Shown in pieces: positions 26,320 to 36,023 of a DNA stretch of 64,000 bases. A model generated the notes under the pieces. It did no database searches, was not told the DNA's origin, and saw only the letters and a list, made by a program, of their open reading frames with translations. The stretch's first letter is position 1, and every line of letters begins with the position of its first letter. A program made the position numbers and the translations under genes. Where the stretch lies: the NCBI RefSeq assembly GCF_027947575.1, contig NZ_CP116256.1, forward strand, positions 62,001 through 126,000. Direction: 5' to 3'. The DNA is from Streptomyces rubrogriseus. GTDB taxonomy: Bacteria; Actinomycetota; Actinomycetes; Streptomycetales; Streptomycetaceae.

Positions 26320-28146
26320 CTAGAACGCGGCCTCGTCCAGCTCCATCAGGTCCAGCTCGACACCCTGGGCGACCTTGCGGGCCAGGGTGAGACCGGGCAG
26401 GACGTTCGCCGCGAAGAACTTCGCGGCGGCGATCTTGCCGGTGTAGAAGGCCTTGTCCTTGGCGGAGGCGGTCGGCAGCTTCTCGGCGGCGATCGCCGCG
26501 CCCTTGAGGAGCAGGTAGCCGACGATCACGTCGCCGGAGGCCTGGAGCAGGCGGGTGGTGTTGAGGCCCACCTTGTAGATGTTCTTGACGTCCTGCTCGG
26601 TGGCGGCGAGGTCGGTGAGCATCAGGCCGACGATGGCCTCCAGCTCGACGGCGGCCTTGGCCAGGTGCTCGCGGGCGCCGGACAGCTCCTCGCCGCCGGT
26701 GGCGAGCGCCAGGAACTTCTTGATGTCCTCGGCGAGCGAGTTCAGCGCGGCGCCCTGGTTGCGGACGATCTTCCGGAAGAAGAAGTCCTGGCCCTGGATC
26801 GCCGTGGTGCCCTCGTACAGGGTGTCGATCTTGGCGTCGCGGATGTACTGCTCGATCGGGTACTCCTGGAGGAACCCGGAGCCGCCGAAGGTCTGGAGCG
26901 ACTGGGCGAGCTGCTCGTAGGCCTTCTCCGAGCCGTAGCCCTTGACGACGGGCAGGAGCAGGTCGTTGAGGGCGTGCTCGGCCGAGGCGTCCTCGCCGTT
27001 GGCCTCCTTGACCTGGATCTCGTCCTGGACGGAGGCGGTGTACATCACGAGCGCGCGCATGCCCTCGGCGTACGCCTTCTGCGTCATCAGGGAGCGGCGC
27101 ACGTCCGGGTGGTGCGTGATGGTGACCTTGGGTGCCGCCTTGTCCATGAAGTTGGCCAGGTCGGGGCCCTGGACGCGCTCCTTGGCGTACTCCAGGGCGT
27201 TGAGGTAGCCCGTGGAGAGGGTGGAGATCGCCTTCGTGCCGACCATCATGCGGGCGAACTCGATGATGCGGAACATCTGGCGGATGCCGTCGTGCTTGTC
27301 GCCGATCAGCCAGCCCTTGGCGGGGTGGCGGTCGCCGAAGGTCATCTCGCAGGTGTTGGAGGCCTTCAGGCCCATCTTGTGCTCGACGTTGGTCGCGTAG
27401 ACGCCGTTGCGCTCGCCCAGCTCGCCGGTCTCGAAGTCGAACTCGTACTTGGGGACCAGGAAGAGGGACAGGCCCTTGGTGCCGGGTCCGGCGCCCTCGG
27501 GGCGGGCGAGGACGTAGTGGAGGATGTTCTCCGACATGTCGTGCTCGCCGGACGTGATGAAGCGCTTGACGCCCTCGATGTGCCAGGAGCCGTCGGCCTG
27601 CTCGACGGCCTTGGTACGGCCGGCGCCGACGTCCGAGCCGGCGTCCGGCTCGGTGAGGACCATGGTGGAGCCCCACTGCTTCTCGACGGCGATCGAGGCG
27701 ATGTGCTTCTGGACCTCGTTGCCCTCCTCGAAGAGGATGCCGGCGAACGCCGGGCCCGAGGAGTACATCCACACGGCCGGGTTGGCGCCGAGGATCAGCT
27801 CCGCGTACGCCCAGATCAGGGAGCGCGGGGAGGTGGTGCCGCCGATCTCCTCGGGCAGGCCGAGCCGCCAGTACTCGGAGTCCATGAAGGCCTGGTAGCT
27901 CTTCTTGAAGGACGCCGGGACGGGCGCGGTGTTGGTCTCCGGGTCGAAGACCGGCGGGTTGCGGTCGGCGTCGGCGAAGGACTCGGCCAGCTCGTTCTCG
28001 GAGAGGCGGGTCAGCTCCTCCAGCACGCTCTTGGCGGTGTCGGTGTCCATCTCCGCGAACGGGCCGCTGCCGTAGACCTTGTCGCGGCCGAGCACCTCGA
28101 AGAGGTTGAACTCGATGTCCCGGAGATTCGGCTTGTAGTGCCCCAT
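26320..28146 (-). CDS. Acyl-CoA dehydrogenase, long FadE-type
   Basis: This 608-residue FAD enzyme of the longer acyl-CoA dehydrogenase class has an N-terminal extension (about 1-40), then the helical, beta and second helical domains. The FAD-site motifs are [12 protein letters not shown] and K-R-F-I-T-S-G. The catalytic-glutamate segment is [15 protein letters not shown]. An extra C-terminal domain (about 470-608) is typical of this class. It catalyses the first oxidation of beta-oxidation. ATG at 28146 follows AAGGGAG. Twin operator-like boxes 55-91 bp upstream suggest control by a TetR-family lipid-metabolism repressor. Confidence 0.92.
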   Translation of the reverse strand: MGHYKPNLRDIEFNLFEVLGRDKVYGSGPFAEMDTDTAKSVLEELTRLSENELAESFADADRNPPVFDPETNTAPVPASFKKSYQAFMDSEYWRLGLPEEIGGTTSPRSLIWAYAELILGANPAVWMYSSGPAFAGILFEEGNEVQKHIASIAVEKQWGSTMVLTEPDAGSDVGAGRTKAVEQADGSWHIEGVKRFITSGEHDMSENILHYVLARPEGAGPGTKGLSLFLVPKYEFDFETGELGERNGVYATNVEHKMGLKASNTCEMTFGDRHPAKGWLIGDKHDGIRQMFRIIEFARMMVGTKAISTLSTGYLNALEYAKERVQGPDLANFMDKAAPKVTITHHPDVRRSLMTQKAYAEGMRALVMYTASVQDEIQVKEANGEDASAEHALNDLLLPVVKGYGSEKAYEQLAQSLQTFGGSGFLQEYPIEQYIRDAKIDTLYEGTTAIQGQDFFFRKIVRNQGAALNSLAEDIKKFLALATGGEELSGAREHLAKAAVELEAIVGLMLTDLAATEQDVKNIYKVGLNTTRLLQASGDVIVGYLLLKGAAIAAEKLPTASAKDKAFYTGKIAAAKFFAANVLPGLTLARKVAQGVELDLMELDEAAF

Positions 28147-28200
28147 GGCGACGCTCCCTTGAGAGATCGGCGAGGCACTCGCTCCTCGCATCCGTACACG

Positions 28201-28237
28201 TACCAACTGGTAGCTACGATGATGCTACCCGTCGGTA
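28201..28237 (-). promoter_or_regulatory. Twin TACC-N4-GGTA operator boxes
   Basis: TACCAACTGGTA at 28201-28212 and TACCCGTCGGTA at 28226-28237 are each TACC/GGTA inverted repeats, 25 bp apart centre to centre. Between them GTAGC and GCTAC also pair. They sit in the promoter region of the acyl-CoA dehydrogenase gene and are also close to the divergent SseB gene. The symmetry and AT-rich context suggest a TetR-type site; the regulator is not in the window. Confidence 0.6.
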
Positions 28238-28294
28238 ATAAGAAGCAACCCCGGGCCGCCCATCTGTGACTCGTTACTCGTTACTCTGTGCTGC

Positions 28295-28765
28295 ATGTAC
28301 GGCTACGACCAGACCGCGGGCCAACAGCAGCAGCAGTACGCCCCGCCCCCGCAGCAGCCGATGGGCGGCGGGTACGGGCAGCAGCCGCCGCTGTACCCCG
28401 AGCCGTCCCCGCCCTCGCTCGCGGACGCGGTGCGCGCCTTCACCACCGGCCAGATGTCCGCCGAGGACTTCCAGCAGATCTTCGCGACCTCGAAGGTCTA
28501 CTGCCCGCGCGGCGACAACCCCGGCTTCCTCGCGCTGCACAACACCCAGCAGCCCGTGATCCCGATGTTCACCGGCCTGAAGGAGCTGCGCCGGTACGCG
28601 GGCAAGGAGTCGAAGTACTTCGTGATCACCGGAGCGGAGGTGATCGACCTGCTGCCGACCGGCTACGGCTTCGTCCTGGACATGGAGGGCGAGCACCGGA
28701 TGGTGTTCGACGCCAAGGCCGTCGAACAGATGGTCGATTTCGCCATGCGTCGCATGTACGGCTAG
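28295..28765 (+). CDS. SseB-domain protein with Gln/Pro-rich head
   Basis: This 156-residue protein has residues 1-45 rich in Gln, Pro, Tyr and Gly (Q-Q-Q-Q-Q-Y-A-P-P-P-Q-Q), which are probably disordered. The rest matches the SseB N-terminal domain: V-Y-C-P-R-G-D-N-P-G, then P-V-I-P-M-F-T-G-L-K-E-L, then L-P-T-G-Y-G-F-V-L-D. The role in actinobacteria is unknown. ATG at 28295 lies about 58 bp from the operator boxes of the divergent acyl-CoA dehydrogenase gene. Confidence 0.82.
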   Translation: MYGYDQTAGQQQQQYAPPPQQPMGGGYGQQPPLYPEPSPPSLADAVRAFTTGQMSAEDFQQIFATSKVYCPRGDNPGFLALHNTQQPVIPMFTGLKELRRYAGKESKYFVITGAEVIDLLPTGYGFVLDMEGEHRMVFDAKAVEQMVDFAMRRMYG

Positions 28766-28885
28766 ACGCCGCCGAACGGATGTCCGCGAGCCCGGAGGGA
28801 ATGACCTCCGGGCTTTCGTGGTTCCAGGTGGCAAGAAGTTCAATGCTCAACTAAAGTGGGGCGCACGCCGCCCGAGGAGGTCGAC

Positions 28886-29863
28886 ATGCCCGCCGTGACC
28901 GTCGAGAACCCGCTGACGCTGCCCCGCGTATCCGCACCCGCCGACGCCGTCGCACGTCCCGTGCTCACCGTGACCACCGCGCCCAGCGGTTTCGAGGGCG
29001 AGGGCTTCCCGGTGCGCCGCGCGTTCGCCGGGATCAACTACCGCCATCTCGACCCGTTCATCATGATGGACCAGATGGGTGAGGTGGAGTACGCGCCCGG
29101 GGAGCCCAAGGGCACACCCTGGCACCCGCACCGCGGCTTCGAAACCGTCACCTACATCGTCGACGGCATCTTCGACCACCAGGACTCCAACGGTGGCGGC
29201 GGCACCATCACCAACGGCGACACCCAGTGGATGACGGCGGGCTCGGGCCTGCTGCACATCGAGGCGCCGCCGGAGCAGCTGGTCATGTCCGGCGGGCTCT
29301 TCCACGGGCTCCAGCTGTGGGTGAACCTGCCGGCCAAGGACAAGATGATGGCCCCGCGCTACCAGGACATCCGCAGCGGCAGCGTGCAGCTGCTCACCTC
29401 CCCCGACGGCGGCGCGCTGCTGCGCGTCATCGCCGGTGAGCTGGACGGGCACGACGGCCCCGGCATCACGCACACGCCGATCACGATGGTCCACGCCACG
29501 CTGGCGCCGGGCGCCGAGGTCACCCTGCCCTGGCGGGAGGACTTCAACGGCCTCGCCTACGTCATGGCCGGACGCGGGTCCGTGGGCGCCGAGCGGCGTC
29601 CGGTCCACCTCGGGCAGACCGCCGTCTTCGGCGCCGGGGGCTCGCTGACCGTCCGCGCGGACGAGAAGCAGGACTCGCACACCCCGGACCTGGAGGTCGT
29701 GCTGCTCGGCGGCCGGCCGATCCGGGAGCCGATGGCCCACTACGGCCCCTTCGTGATGAACACCAAGGACGAGCTGATGCAGGCCTTCGAGGACTTCCAG
29801 AAGGGTCGCCTCGGCACCGTCCCGGCGGTGCACGGCATGTCGGGCGAGGGCCCCGGGGCCTGA
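28886..29863 (+). CDS. Pirin-family protein
   Basis: This 325-residue bicupin has the iron-site segment H-P-H-R-G-F-E-T-V-T-Y-I-V-D-G and G-L-L-H-I-E-A-P-P-E in the first barrel. The pirin C-terminal cupin with G-G-R-P-I-R-E-P follows. Bacterial pirins act as quercetinases or metabolic-enzyme binders; activity here is not deducible. ATG at 28886 follows CGAGGAGG. A CAATG...CTCAAC motif just upstream (about 28838-28853) may be part of the promoter. Confidence 0.92.
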   Translation: MPAVTVENPLTLPRVSAPADAVARPVLTVTTAPSGFEGEGFPVRRAFAGINYRHLDPFIMMDQMGEVEYAPGEPKGTPWHPHRGFETVTYIVDGIFDHQDSNGGGGTITNGDTQWMTAGSGLLHIEAPPEQLVMSGGLFHGLQLWVNLPAKDKMMAPRYQDIRSGSVQLLTSPDGGALLRVIAGELDGHDGPGITHTPITMVHATLAPGAEVTLPWREDFNGLAYVMAGRGSVGAERRPVHLGQTAVFGAGGSLTVRADEKQDSHTPDLEVVLLGGRPIREPMAHYGPFVMNTKDELMQAFEDFQKGRLGTVPAVHGMSGEGPGA

Positions 29864-29928
29864 CCGCGCGTCACCCGGGCGGGCCGTCCGCGCAGGACAG
29901 CCCGCCCGGTGCGTGATCGGGTGGGGGC

Positions 29929-31017
29929 GTGCAGCTGCTCCCCGGTCCGGTGCGCCGGTTCGCCGCCTGGTGCGCCGTCATCCTGCTCGCCAGCGGCGTC
30001 GTCTACGTCGCCATCCGGCTCTGCGTCGAGTTCCGTACCGCCGTGACTCCGGCGCTGCTCGCGCTGCTCGGCACCGCGCTGCTCAGGCCGCTGCACGCCC
30101 GGCTGGTGAAGGCCCATGTGCAGCGGTCGCTGGCCGCCGGGCTGACCTGCGTGGCCGTGCTGGCCGTGGTCGGCGGGGCGGTGTACATCGTGGTCTCCGC
30201 GCTCGTCGAGACCGGCGACCAGATCGTCGCCTCGCTGCGGGACGCGGCGAAGGGCGTCGCCGACCACTTCGGCGCCGCCGGCACCTCACTGGACGACCTG
30301 GCCGCCAACGGCCGCGAGCTGCTGGGCAAGTTCGGCGGCACGGCCGCCTCCGGCGTGGTGACCGGGATCAGTGTCGTCGGCGAGATGATCGCCATGGCCG
30401 TGCTCGCCCTGCTGCTCGTCTTCTTCTTCCTGCGCGACTCCGACCGCGCCGTCACCACGGTGCGTGCCCTCGCCCCGCCCGGCGCCGCCGACACGGTCGA
30501 GGCCATGGCCCGGCGGGCCTTCGGCGCCGTCGAGGGCTTCATGCGGGGTACGACCCTGATCGCCCTCATCGACGCGCTGTGCATCACCGTCGGGCTGCTC
30601 GTCCTGCGCGTCCCCGGCGCGGTGGGGCTCGGTGCGCTGGTCTTCGTCGGCGCCTACATCCCCTATCTCGGCGCGTTCATCTCCGGGGCCGTCGCCGTGC
30701 TGGTGGCGCTCGCCGACCGGGGGTTCGTCATCGCGCTGTGGGCCCTCGGGGTGGTGCTGGCCGTGCAGGTGCTGGAGGGGCACGTGCTCCAGCCGATGAT
30801 CCAGAGCCGTACCGTCCAGATGCACCCGGCCGTCGTGCTGCTGGCGCTCACCGCGGGCGCGTCGGTGGCGGGCATCCTGGGAATGCTCCTCGCCGTGCCG
30901 CTGACCGCGGCGGCGTTCGGGGTCGTACACGAGCTGCAAGGGCGTTACGGGGCCTCTACGGCCGCCTCCGGGCCGGACGCCGGACCGGCGCCGTCGACCG
31001 GGGCCGCGGACTCGTAG
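29929..31017 (+). CDS. AI-2E family (UPF0118/PerM) membrane transporter
   Basis: This 362-residue protein has two N-terminal helices, a paired set near 55-80, a long amphipathic central loop (about 85-150), then four to five C-terminal helices. These include the family-typical G-A-Y-I-P-Y-L-G-A-F-I-S-G and H-V-L-Q-P-M-I-Q-S-R-T-V segments. Relatives export signals or move ions; the substrate is unknown. It starts with GTG. Its last 73 bp overlap the 3' end of the convergent PP2C gene on the other strand. Confidence 0.85.
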   Translation: MQLLPGPVRRFAAWCAVILLASGVVYVAIRLCVEFRTAVTPALLALLGTALLRPLHARLVKAHVQRSLAAGLTCVAVLAVVGGAVYIVVSALVETGDQIVASLRDAAKGVADHFGAAGTSLDDLAANGRELLGKFGGTAASGVVTGISVVGEMIAMAVLALLLVFFFLRDSDRAVTTVRALAPPGAADTVEAMARRAFGAVEGFMRGTTLIALIDALCITVGLLVLRVPGAVGLGALVFVGAYIPYLGAFISGAVAVLVALADRGFVIALWALGVVLAVQVLEGHVLQPMIQSRTVQMHPAVVLLALTAGASVAGILGMLLAVPLTAAAFGVVHELQGRYGASTAASGPDAGPAPSTGAADS

Positions 31018-33113
31018 AGCTCGTACCAGATGCTCTTGCCCTCGCCGCGCGGGGCGACGCCCCACGCGTCCGCGAGCAGCTCGACCAGCATCAGCCCGCG
31101 TCCGGAGGACGCCATCTCGCCCGGCCTGCGCTTGTGCGGCAGGTCGTCGCCGTTGTCGGTGACCTCCACCCGGATCCGCCGCTCGCCCGGCTCCCCGGCC
31201 ACCTCGGCGACGAGCAGGGCGTCGGTGTCGGTGTGGACCAGGACGTTCGTCAGCATCTCGGAGAGCAGGAGTACCGCCGCGTCGCGCTGCTCCTCGCCCG
31301 GCCAGTCGTGCAGCAGGTCGCGCAGGTGCTGCCGGGCGGTGGCGATCCTGGCCGGCTCGGCCTGGGCGACCGTCAGCATCGTGCGGCGCACCGGCGCCCG
31401 GGTCGCGGTGGATTCGCCGCAGCCGCAGCCCTCGCCCTGCCGGCACAGCAGCAACAGCGCGATGTCGTCCTCCCGGCGGTCGGACAGCGGGCCGACGGTG
31501 TGGTGCGAGGAGGGGCCGTGCACGGCCTGGACCAGCGCGTCGGCCAGCTCCTCCAGACCGCCGGCGTGCTCCTCCAGGATCACCCGCAGACGGTGCCAGC
31601 CGCTCTGCAGATCGTGGCCGCCGGTCTCGACCAGGCCGTCCGTGCACAGCATCAGGGTGTCCCCGGGTTCCAGGGCGAGCCGCGTCGTCGGGTAGTCGGT
31701 GTCCGGGTCGATGCCCAGCGGCAGCCCGCCCGCCGTGGCGAGGATCAGCGCCGTCCCGTCCGCCATCCGCACCACCGGGTCCAGGTGCCCGGCGCGGGCG
31801 CTCTCCACGGTGCCGGTGGCCGGGTCGACCTCGGCGTAGTAGCAGGTCGCGAAGCGCAGGTCGCCGGGGTCGTCCGCGGCCGTGGCGAGGCCGTGGAAGA
31901 AGTGGGAGGCACGGGCCAGCACCGCGTCGGGACGGTGCCCCTCGGAGGCGTAGGCGCGCAGGGCGATGCGCAGCTGCCCCATCAGCCCGGCCGCCCGCAC
32001 GTCGTGGCCCTGGACGTCGCCGATCACCAGGGCGAAGCGGCCCCCGGGCAGCGGGATCATGTCGTACCAGTCGCCGCCGACCTGGAGGCCGCCGCCGGTG
32101 GGGACGTAGCGGGCGGCGATGTCCATGCCGGGGATCTCCGGGCCGAGCATGGGCAGCATCGAGCGTTGCAGCCCCTCGGCCAGCTCCCGCTGGTTCTCCG
32201 CGGCGCCGGCCCGGGACAGGGCCTGGGCGAGCATCCGCGCCACCGTGGTCAGCACCGAGCGCTCGTCCGGCGTGAACGCGACCGGATAGGCGAAGGCGGC
32301 CATCCAGGCGCCCATCGTGCGCCCCGCCACGGTCAGCGGCAGGTAGGCCCAGGAGCGGCGGCCGAAGCGCTCGGCGAGCGACCACGTCATGGGATAGCGG
32401 GACCGGTACTGCTGCGGGGAGGAGAGGTAGACCGCGCGGCCGGTACGGACCACCTCGGCGGCCGGGTAGTCGGTCTCCAGGGACATGTCCACGAACGGAT
32501 TGGCCTCGTTCTCCGGCTGCCCGTGGTGCCCGATCACGGTGAGGCGGTCCCCCGAGACCCCGAACACCGCGAGCCCGTCCGGGGAGAACCCCGGCATCGA
32601 CAGCCCCGCCGCGACCCGCAGCACCTCCTCGGTGGACCGCGCCTCGGCCAGTGCCCGGCCCGCGTCCAGCAGGAAGGCCTCCCGCGAGCGCCGCCACTCG
32701 CCGGTCACCGCGCTGCGCCCCGCGGGGGTCCCCGGCCTCGGCTCGGCGACCTCCTGGAGGGTGCCGGTCAGCACGTACGCCTTGCGCACGGTGTCGAAGG
32801 AGGGCTTGGAGCGGCTGCGCACGACCCGGACGACCTGGCCGTGCTCGTCCATGATCCGGATCCGGACCTCGGCGAGAGTGCCCTCGGCGACGGCGAGCTG
32901 GACCACCCCGGTGATCTCGTTCCAGTCCACCGGATGCAGCCGGGCCCGTACCTGCGCCTCGGTGAGGGTCGCCGGTTCGGCGGGCAGGCCGAGCAGGCGG
33001 GCGGCCTCTCCGTCCACCGTGACCTCACCCGTAGCGGTGTCCCAGTGCCACAGTCCGGTCGCGAGGGCGGCAAGGACGTCCCCCACCTCGGGCAGGGGCT
33101 CACCAGTGCGCAT
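30945..33113 (-). CDS. SpoIIE-type phosphatase with PAS, GAF, PP2C and HATPase domains
   Basis: This 722-residue soluble multidomain regulator has a PAS fold at about 5-115, a GAF-like domain at 140-310, and a SpoIIE/PP2C domain at 330-555. The PP2C motifs are Q-V-G-G-D-W-Y-D, V-I-G-D-V-Q-G-H-D, L-C-T-D-G-L-V-E and R-R-E-D-D-I. An anti-sigma-type HATPase follows at 585-705 (L-L-S-E-M-L-T-N-V-L-V-H-T and S-S-G-R-G-L-M-L-V). The final phosphatase and kinase modules suggest one protein that both dephosphorylates and phosphorylates anti-anti-sigma factors in a sigma-F/B-like pathway; no partner gene is adjacent. Its 3' end overlaps the convergent AI-2E gene. Confidence 0.92.
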   Translation of the reverse strand: MRTGEPLPEVGDVLAALATGLWHWDTATGEVTVDGEAARLLGLPAEPATLTEAQVRARLHPVDWNEITGVVQLAVAEGTLAEVRIRIMDEHGQVVRVVRSRSKPSFDTVRKAYVLTGTLQEVAEPRPGTPAGRSAVTGEWRRSREAFLLDAGRALAEARSTEEVLRVAAGLSMPGFSPDGLAVFGVSGDRLTVIGHHGQPENEANPFVDMSLETDYPAAEVVRTGRAVYLSSPQQYRSRYPMTWSLAERFGRRSWAYLPLTVAGRTMGAWMAAFAYPVAFTPDERSVLTTVARMLAQALSRAGAAENQRELAEGLQRSMLPMLGPEIPGMDIAARYVPTGGGLQVGGDWYDMIPLPGGRFALVIGDVQGHDVRAAGLMGQLRIALRAYASEGHRPDAVLARASHFFHGLATAADDPGDLRFATCYYAEVDPATGTVESARAGHLDPVVRMADGTALILATAGGLPLGIDPDTDYPTTRLALEPGDTLMLCTDGLVETGGHDLQSGWHRLRVILEEHAGGLEELADALVQAVHGPSSHHTVGPLSDRREDDIALLLLCRQGEGCGCGESTATRAPVRRTMLTVAQAEPARIATARQHLRDLLHDWPGEEQRDAAVLLLSEMLTNVLVHTDTDALLVAEVAGEPGERRIRVEVTDNGDDLPHKRRPGEMASSGRGLMLVELLADAWGVAPRGEGKSIWYELYESAAPVDGAGPASGPEAAVEAP

Positions 33114-33263
33114 TGCCCCACTTTAAGAAGAGGTCGTCGAACGCTGCCACCGCTCGCCGGGGCGGCGGAGCGGGCCGGGAGCGGGTCCGTGGTGGGCTCG
33201 TGGTGGGCTCGTGGCGCGTCAATCGGGAGGAAGGCAGCCGTGGCTGCCCGGTACGCTGGGGTT

Positions 33264-33277
33264 GTTTCACGTGAAAC
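33264..33277. promoter_or_regulatory. parS: parS centromere site 2 (GTTTCACGTGAAAC)
   Basis: This second perfect 14-bp parS palindrome lies 42 bp upstream of the aspS start and a few bases downstream of a TACGCT hexamer (33252-33257) that could be the aspS -10 element. It lies in the probable aspS leader, where ParB spreading could influence transcription. It is 32.6 kb from the first site. Confidence 0.92.
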
Positions 33278-33319
33278 GCGAAACACCATCCCCGATCCGC
33301 GAAGGCTGGATGAACGACG

Positions 33320-35083
33320 ATGCATCGGTACAGGTCCCACACCTGCGGCGAGCTCCGCTCCTCTGACGTCGGCACCGACGTCCGACTGAGTGGCTGGCTG
33401 CACAATCGGCGCGACCTGGGCGGCATCCTCTTCATCGATCTGCGCGATCACCACGGCATCACGCAGCTCGTCGCCCGTCCGGGCACCGAGGCGTACGAGG
33501 CGCTGGACAAGCTCACCAAGGAATCGACCGTTCGGGTCGACGGCAAGGTCGTCTCCCGCGGCGCCGACAACATCAACCCCGATCTGCCCACCGGCGAGGT
33601 CGAGGTCGAGGTGGGCGAGGTCGAGCTGCTCGGCGCCGCCCAGCCGCTGCCCTTCACCATCAACACCGAGGACGGGGTCAACGAGGAGCGGCGGCTCGAG
33701 TACCGCTTCCTGGACCTGCGCCGCGAGCGCATGCACCGCAACATCATGCTGCGCACGTCGGTCATCTCCTCGATCCGCAGCAAGATGGTCGCCCTCGGCT
33801 TCAACGAAATGGCGACGCCCATCCTCACCGCGACCTCCCCCGAGGGCGCCCGCGACTTCGTCGTCCCCTCCCGCCTGCACGCGGGCCGCTTCTACGCCCT
33901 CCCGCAGGCGCCGCAGCAGTTCAAGCAGCTGCTGATGATCTCGGGCTTCGACCGGTACTTCCAGATCGCGCCCTGCTTCCGCGACGAGGACGCCCGCGCC
34001 GACCGCTCGCCGGGCGAGTTCTACCAGCTCGACGTCGAGATGAGCTTCGTCGAGCAGGAGGACGTCTTCCGCCCGATCGAGCAGCTCATGACCGAGCTGT
34101 TCGAGGAGTTCGGCAACGGCCGCCACGTGACCTCGCCGTTCCCGCGGATCCCGTTCCGCGAGGCGATGCTGAAGTACGGCTCCGACAAGCCCGACCTGCG
34201 CGCCCAGCTGGAGCTGGTCGACATCACCGACGTCTTCGAGGGCTCGGAGTTCAAGGCCTTCGCCGGCAAGCACGTGCGCGCGCTGCCCGTCCCGGACGTG
34301 TCGGGCCAGCCCCGCAAGTTCTTCGACCAGCTCGGCGACTACGCCGTCTCGCAGGGCGCCAAGGGCCTGGCCTGGGTCCGCGTCGGCGAGGACGGCAAGC
34401 TGTCCGGACCGATCGCGAAGTTCCTCACCGAGGAGAACGTCGCGGAGCTGACCAAGCGGCTCTCGCTGGCCCCCGGCCACGCGGTGTTCTTCGGCGCGGG
34501 CGAGTTCGACGAGGTCTCCAAGATCATGGGCGCGGTCCGCGTCGAGGCCGCCAAGCGCGCCGGCCACTTCGAGGAGAACGTCTTCCGCTTCTGCTGGATC
34601 GTCGACTTCCCGATGTACGAGAAGGACGAGGAGACGGGGAAGATCGACTTCTCCCACAACCCCTTCTCGATGCCGCAGGGTGGCATGGAAGCCCTGGAGA
34701 ACCAGGACCCGCTGGACATCCTCGCCTGGCAGTACGACATCGTCTGCAACGGCGTCGAGCTGTCCTCCGGCGCCATCCGGAACCACGAGCCGGAGATCAT
34801 GCTCAAGGCCTTCGCGATCGCGGGCTACGATGCCGAGACCGTCGAGCGCGAGTTCGCCGGCATGCTGCGCGCCCTGCGCTTCGGCGCCCCGCCGCACGGT
34901 GGCATCGCCCCCGGCGTCGACCGCATCGTCATGCTGCTGGCCGACGAGCCCAACATCCGCGAGACCATCGCCTTCCCGCTCAACGGCAACGCCCAGGACC
35001 TGATGATGGGCGCCCCGACCGAACTGGACGAGACCCGGCTGAGGGAACTGCACCTGACGGTGCGCAAGCCGCAGCCGAAGTAG
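33320..35083 (+). CDS. aspS: Aspartyl-tRNA synthetase
   Basis: This 587-residue class IIb synthetase has an N-terminal OB-fold anticodon domain ([15 protein letters not shown]), motif 2 ([11 protein letters not shown]), and the bacterial GAD insertion in the middle. The motif 3 region is [19 protein letters not shown]. It charges tRNA-Asp; whether it also charges tRNA-Asn depends on presence of AsnRS and GatCAB, not visible here. ATG at 33320 starts [12 protein letters not shown]. parS site 2 lies in its leader. Confidence 0.97.
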   Translation: MHRYRSHTCGELRSSDVGTDVRLSGWLHNRRDLGGILFIDLRDHHGITQLVARPGTEAYEALDKLTKESTVRVDGKVVSRGADNINPDLPTGEVEVEVGEVELLGAAQPLPFTINTEDGVNEERRLEYRFLDLRRERMHRNIMLRTSVISSIRSKMVALGFNEMATPILTATSPEGARDFVVPSRLHAGRFYALPQAPQQFKQLLMISGFDRYFQIAPCFRDEDARADRSPGEFYQLDVEMSFVEQEDVFRPIEQLMTELFEEFGNGRHVTSPFPRIPFREAMLKYGSDKPDLRAQLELVDITDVFEGSEFKAFAGKHVRALPVPDVSGQPRKFFDQLGDYAVSQGAKGLAWVRVGEDGKLSGPIAKFLTEENVAELTKRLSLAPGHAVFFGAGEFDEVSKIMGAVRVEAAKRAGHFEENVFRFCWIVDFPMYEKDEETGKIDFSHNPFSMPQGGMEALENQDPLDILAWQYDIVCNGVELSSGAIRNHEPEIMLKAFAIAGYDAETVEREFAGMLRALRFGAPPHGGIAPGVDRIVMLLADEPNIRETIAFPLNGNAQDLMMGAPTELDETRLRELHLTVRKPQPK

Positions 35084-35117
35084 GCCGCGGCGGCCGCACC
35101 GCGGCGACCGTCGTTCG

Positions 35118-35218
35118 TGATCTGTCGTTCCCGATCTGCCGGTCCTGATCTGTCGTTCCCGATCTGCCGGTCCTGATCTGTCGTTCCCGATCTGCCGGTC
35201 CTGATCTGTCGTTCCCGA
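35118..35218. repeat. 28-bp tandem repeat, 3.6 copies
   Basis: Copies start at 35118, 35146, 35174 and 35202 (partial, 17 bp). Each 28-bp unit is itself two related 14-mers, TGATCTGTCGTTCC and CGATCTGCCGGTCC. It lies between aspS and the glycosyltransferase gene, ending 19 bp before the latter's start. The copies are identical, so the expansion is recent. Confidence 0.95.
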
Positions 35219-35237
35219 ACCACGAAGGAGAAGTGCC

Positions 35238-36011
35238 GTGCCCCTGGTGTCCGTCGTGATGCCCGTGTACAACTCGGCGGCCACCCTCGGCGCAGCCGTC
35301 CGGTCGGTGCTCACGCAGACCCACGGCGATCTGGAGCTGCTGGTCACCGACGACCAGTCCTCCGACGGCTCCATGGACCTGCTGCGCGAGTTCGCCGCCC
35401 AGGACGAGCGCGTCCTGCCCCGCTCCTCGCCGGAGCGGGGCGGCGCGGGCCGGGCCCGCAACCTCGCCATCGAGCGGGCCCGCGGGGACTACGTCGCCTT
35501 CCTCGACTCGGACGACATGTGGCTGCCGGAGAAGACCGAGAAGCAGCTCGCCTTCGCCGCGGAAGGCACCGCGCCCCTGACGTTCACCTCGTACTACAAG
35601 ATGGACGCCGACCACGACGGCGAAAGCACCGACTGGGTCCCCAACGGCCGGGTGATCCGCGCGCGGGGGCACGTGGACTACCGCGCGATGCTGGTCCAGG
35701 ACCACATCGGTGCTCTCACCGCCATGTACGACCGCAACGTCCTGGGCACGAGGCTGATGCCGGAGATGCGCAAGCGCCAGGACTACGCCCTGTGGCTGTC
35801 GATCATGCGGGACGGCGCCGACGCCCGGGGGCTGGCCGAGCCGCTCGCGGTGTACAGGGCCCATCAGGCGGGATCGCTGTCCTCCAACAAGCTCTCGCTC
35901 GTGGAGTACAACTGGGCCCTGTACCGCGAGCACGAACACCTGTCGGTCCCGCGGGCGACGCGGGCACTGGCCGGCGCCGTGTGGCAGTCGCTGCGCAACT
36001 CGCGCATCTAG
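35238..36011 (+). CDS. Family 2 glycosyltransferase
   Basis: This 257-residue GT-A fold enzyme has N-terminal V-S-V-V-M-P-V-Y-N-S-A and nucleotide-binding D-D-Q-S-S-D-G-S. The D-x-D motif is F-L-D-S-D-D-M-W. A later Q-D-Y-A-L-W segment matches the E/Q-D-x-x-L-W acceptor motif of bacterial GT2 enzymes. There is no membrane segment, so it acts at the inner membrane face or in the cytoplasm. GTG at 35238 follows GAAGGAG. It sits directly after the 28-bp repeat array. The sugar and acceptor are unknown. Confidence 0.9.
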   Translation: MPLVSVVMPVYNSAATLGAAVRSVLTQTHGDLELLVTDDQSSDGSMDLLREFAAQDERVLPRSSPERGGAGRARNLAIERARGDYVAFLDSDDMWLPEKTEKQLAFAAEGTAPLTFTSYYKMDADHDGESTDWVPNGRVIRARGHVDYRAMLVQDHIGALTAMYDRNVLGTRLMPEMRKRQDYALWLSIMRDGADARGLAEPLAVYRAHQAGSLSSNKLSLVEYNWALYREHEHLSVPRATRALAGAVWQSLRNSRI

Positions 36012-36023
36012 CCCGCGCGGACC

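Noticed and set aside
33120..33215. Short GTGGTGGGCTC repeats before aspS
   Set aside because: There are only about two copies of 12 bp in GC-rich DNA, too little to be more than chance.
35118..35218. Possible CRISPR array
   Set aside because: The 28-bp units abut with no spacers and there are no cas genes.
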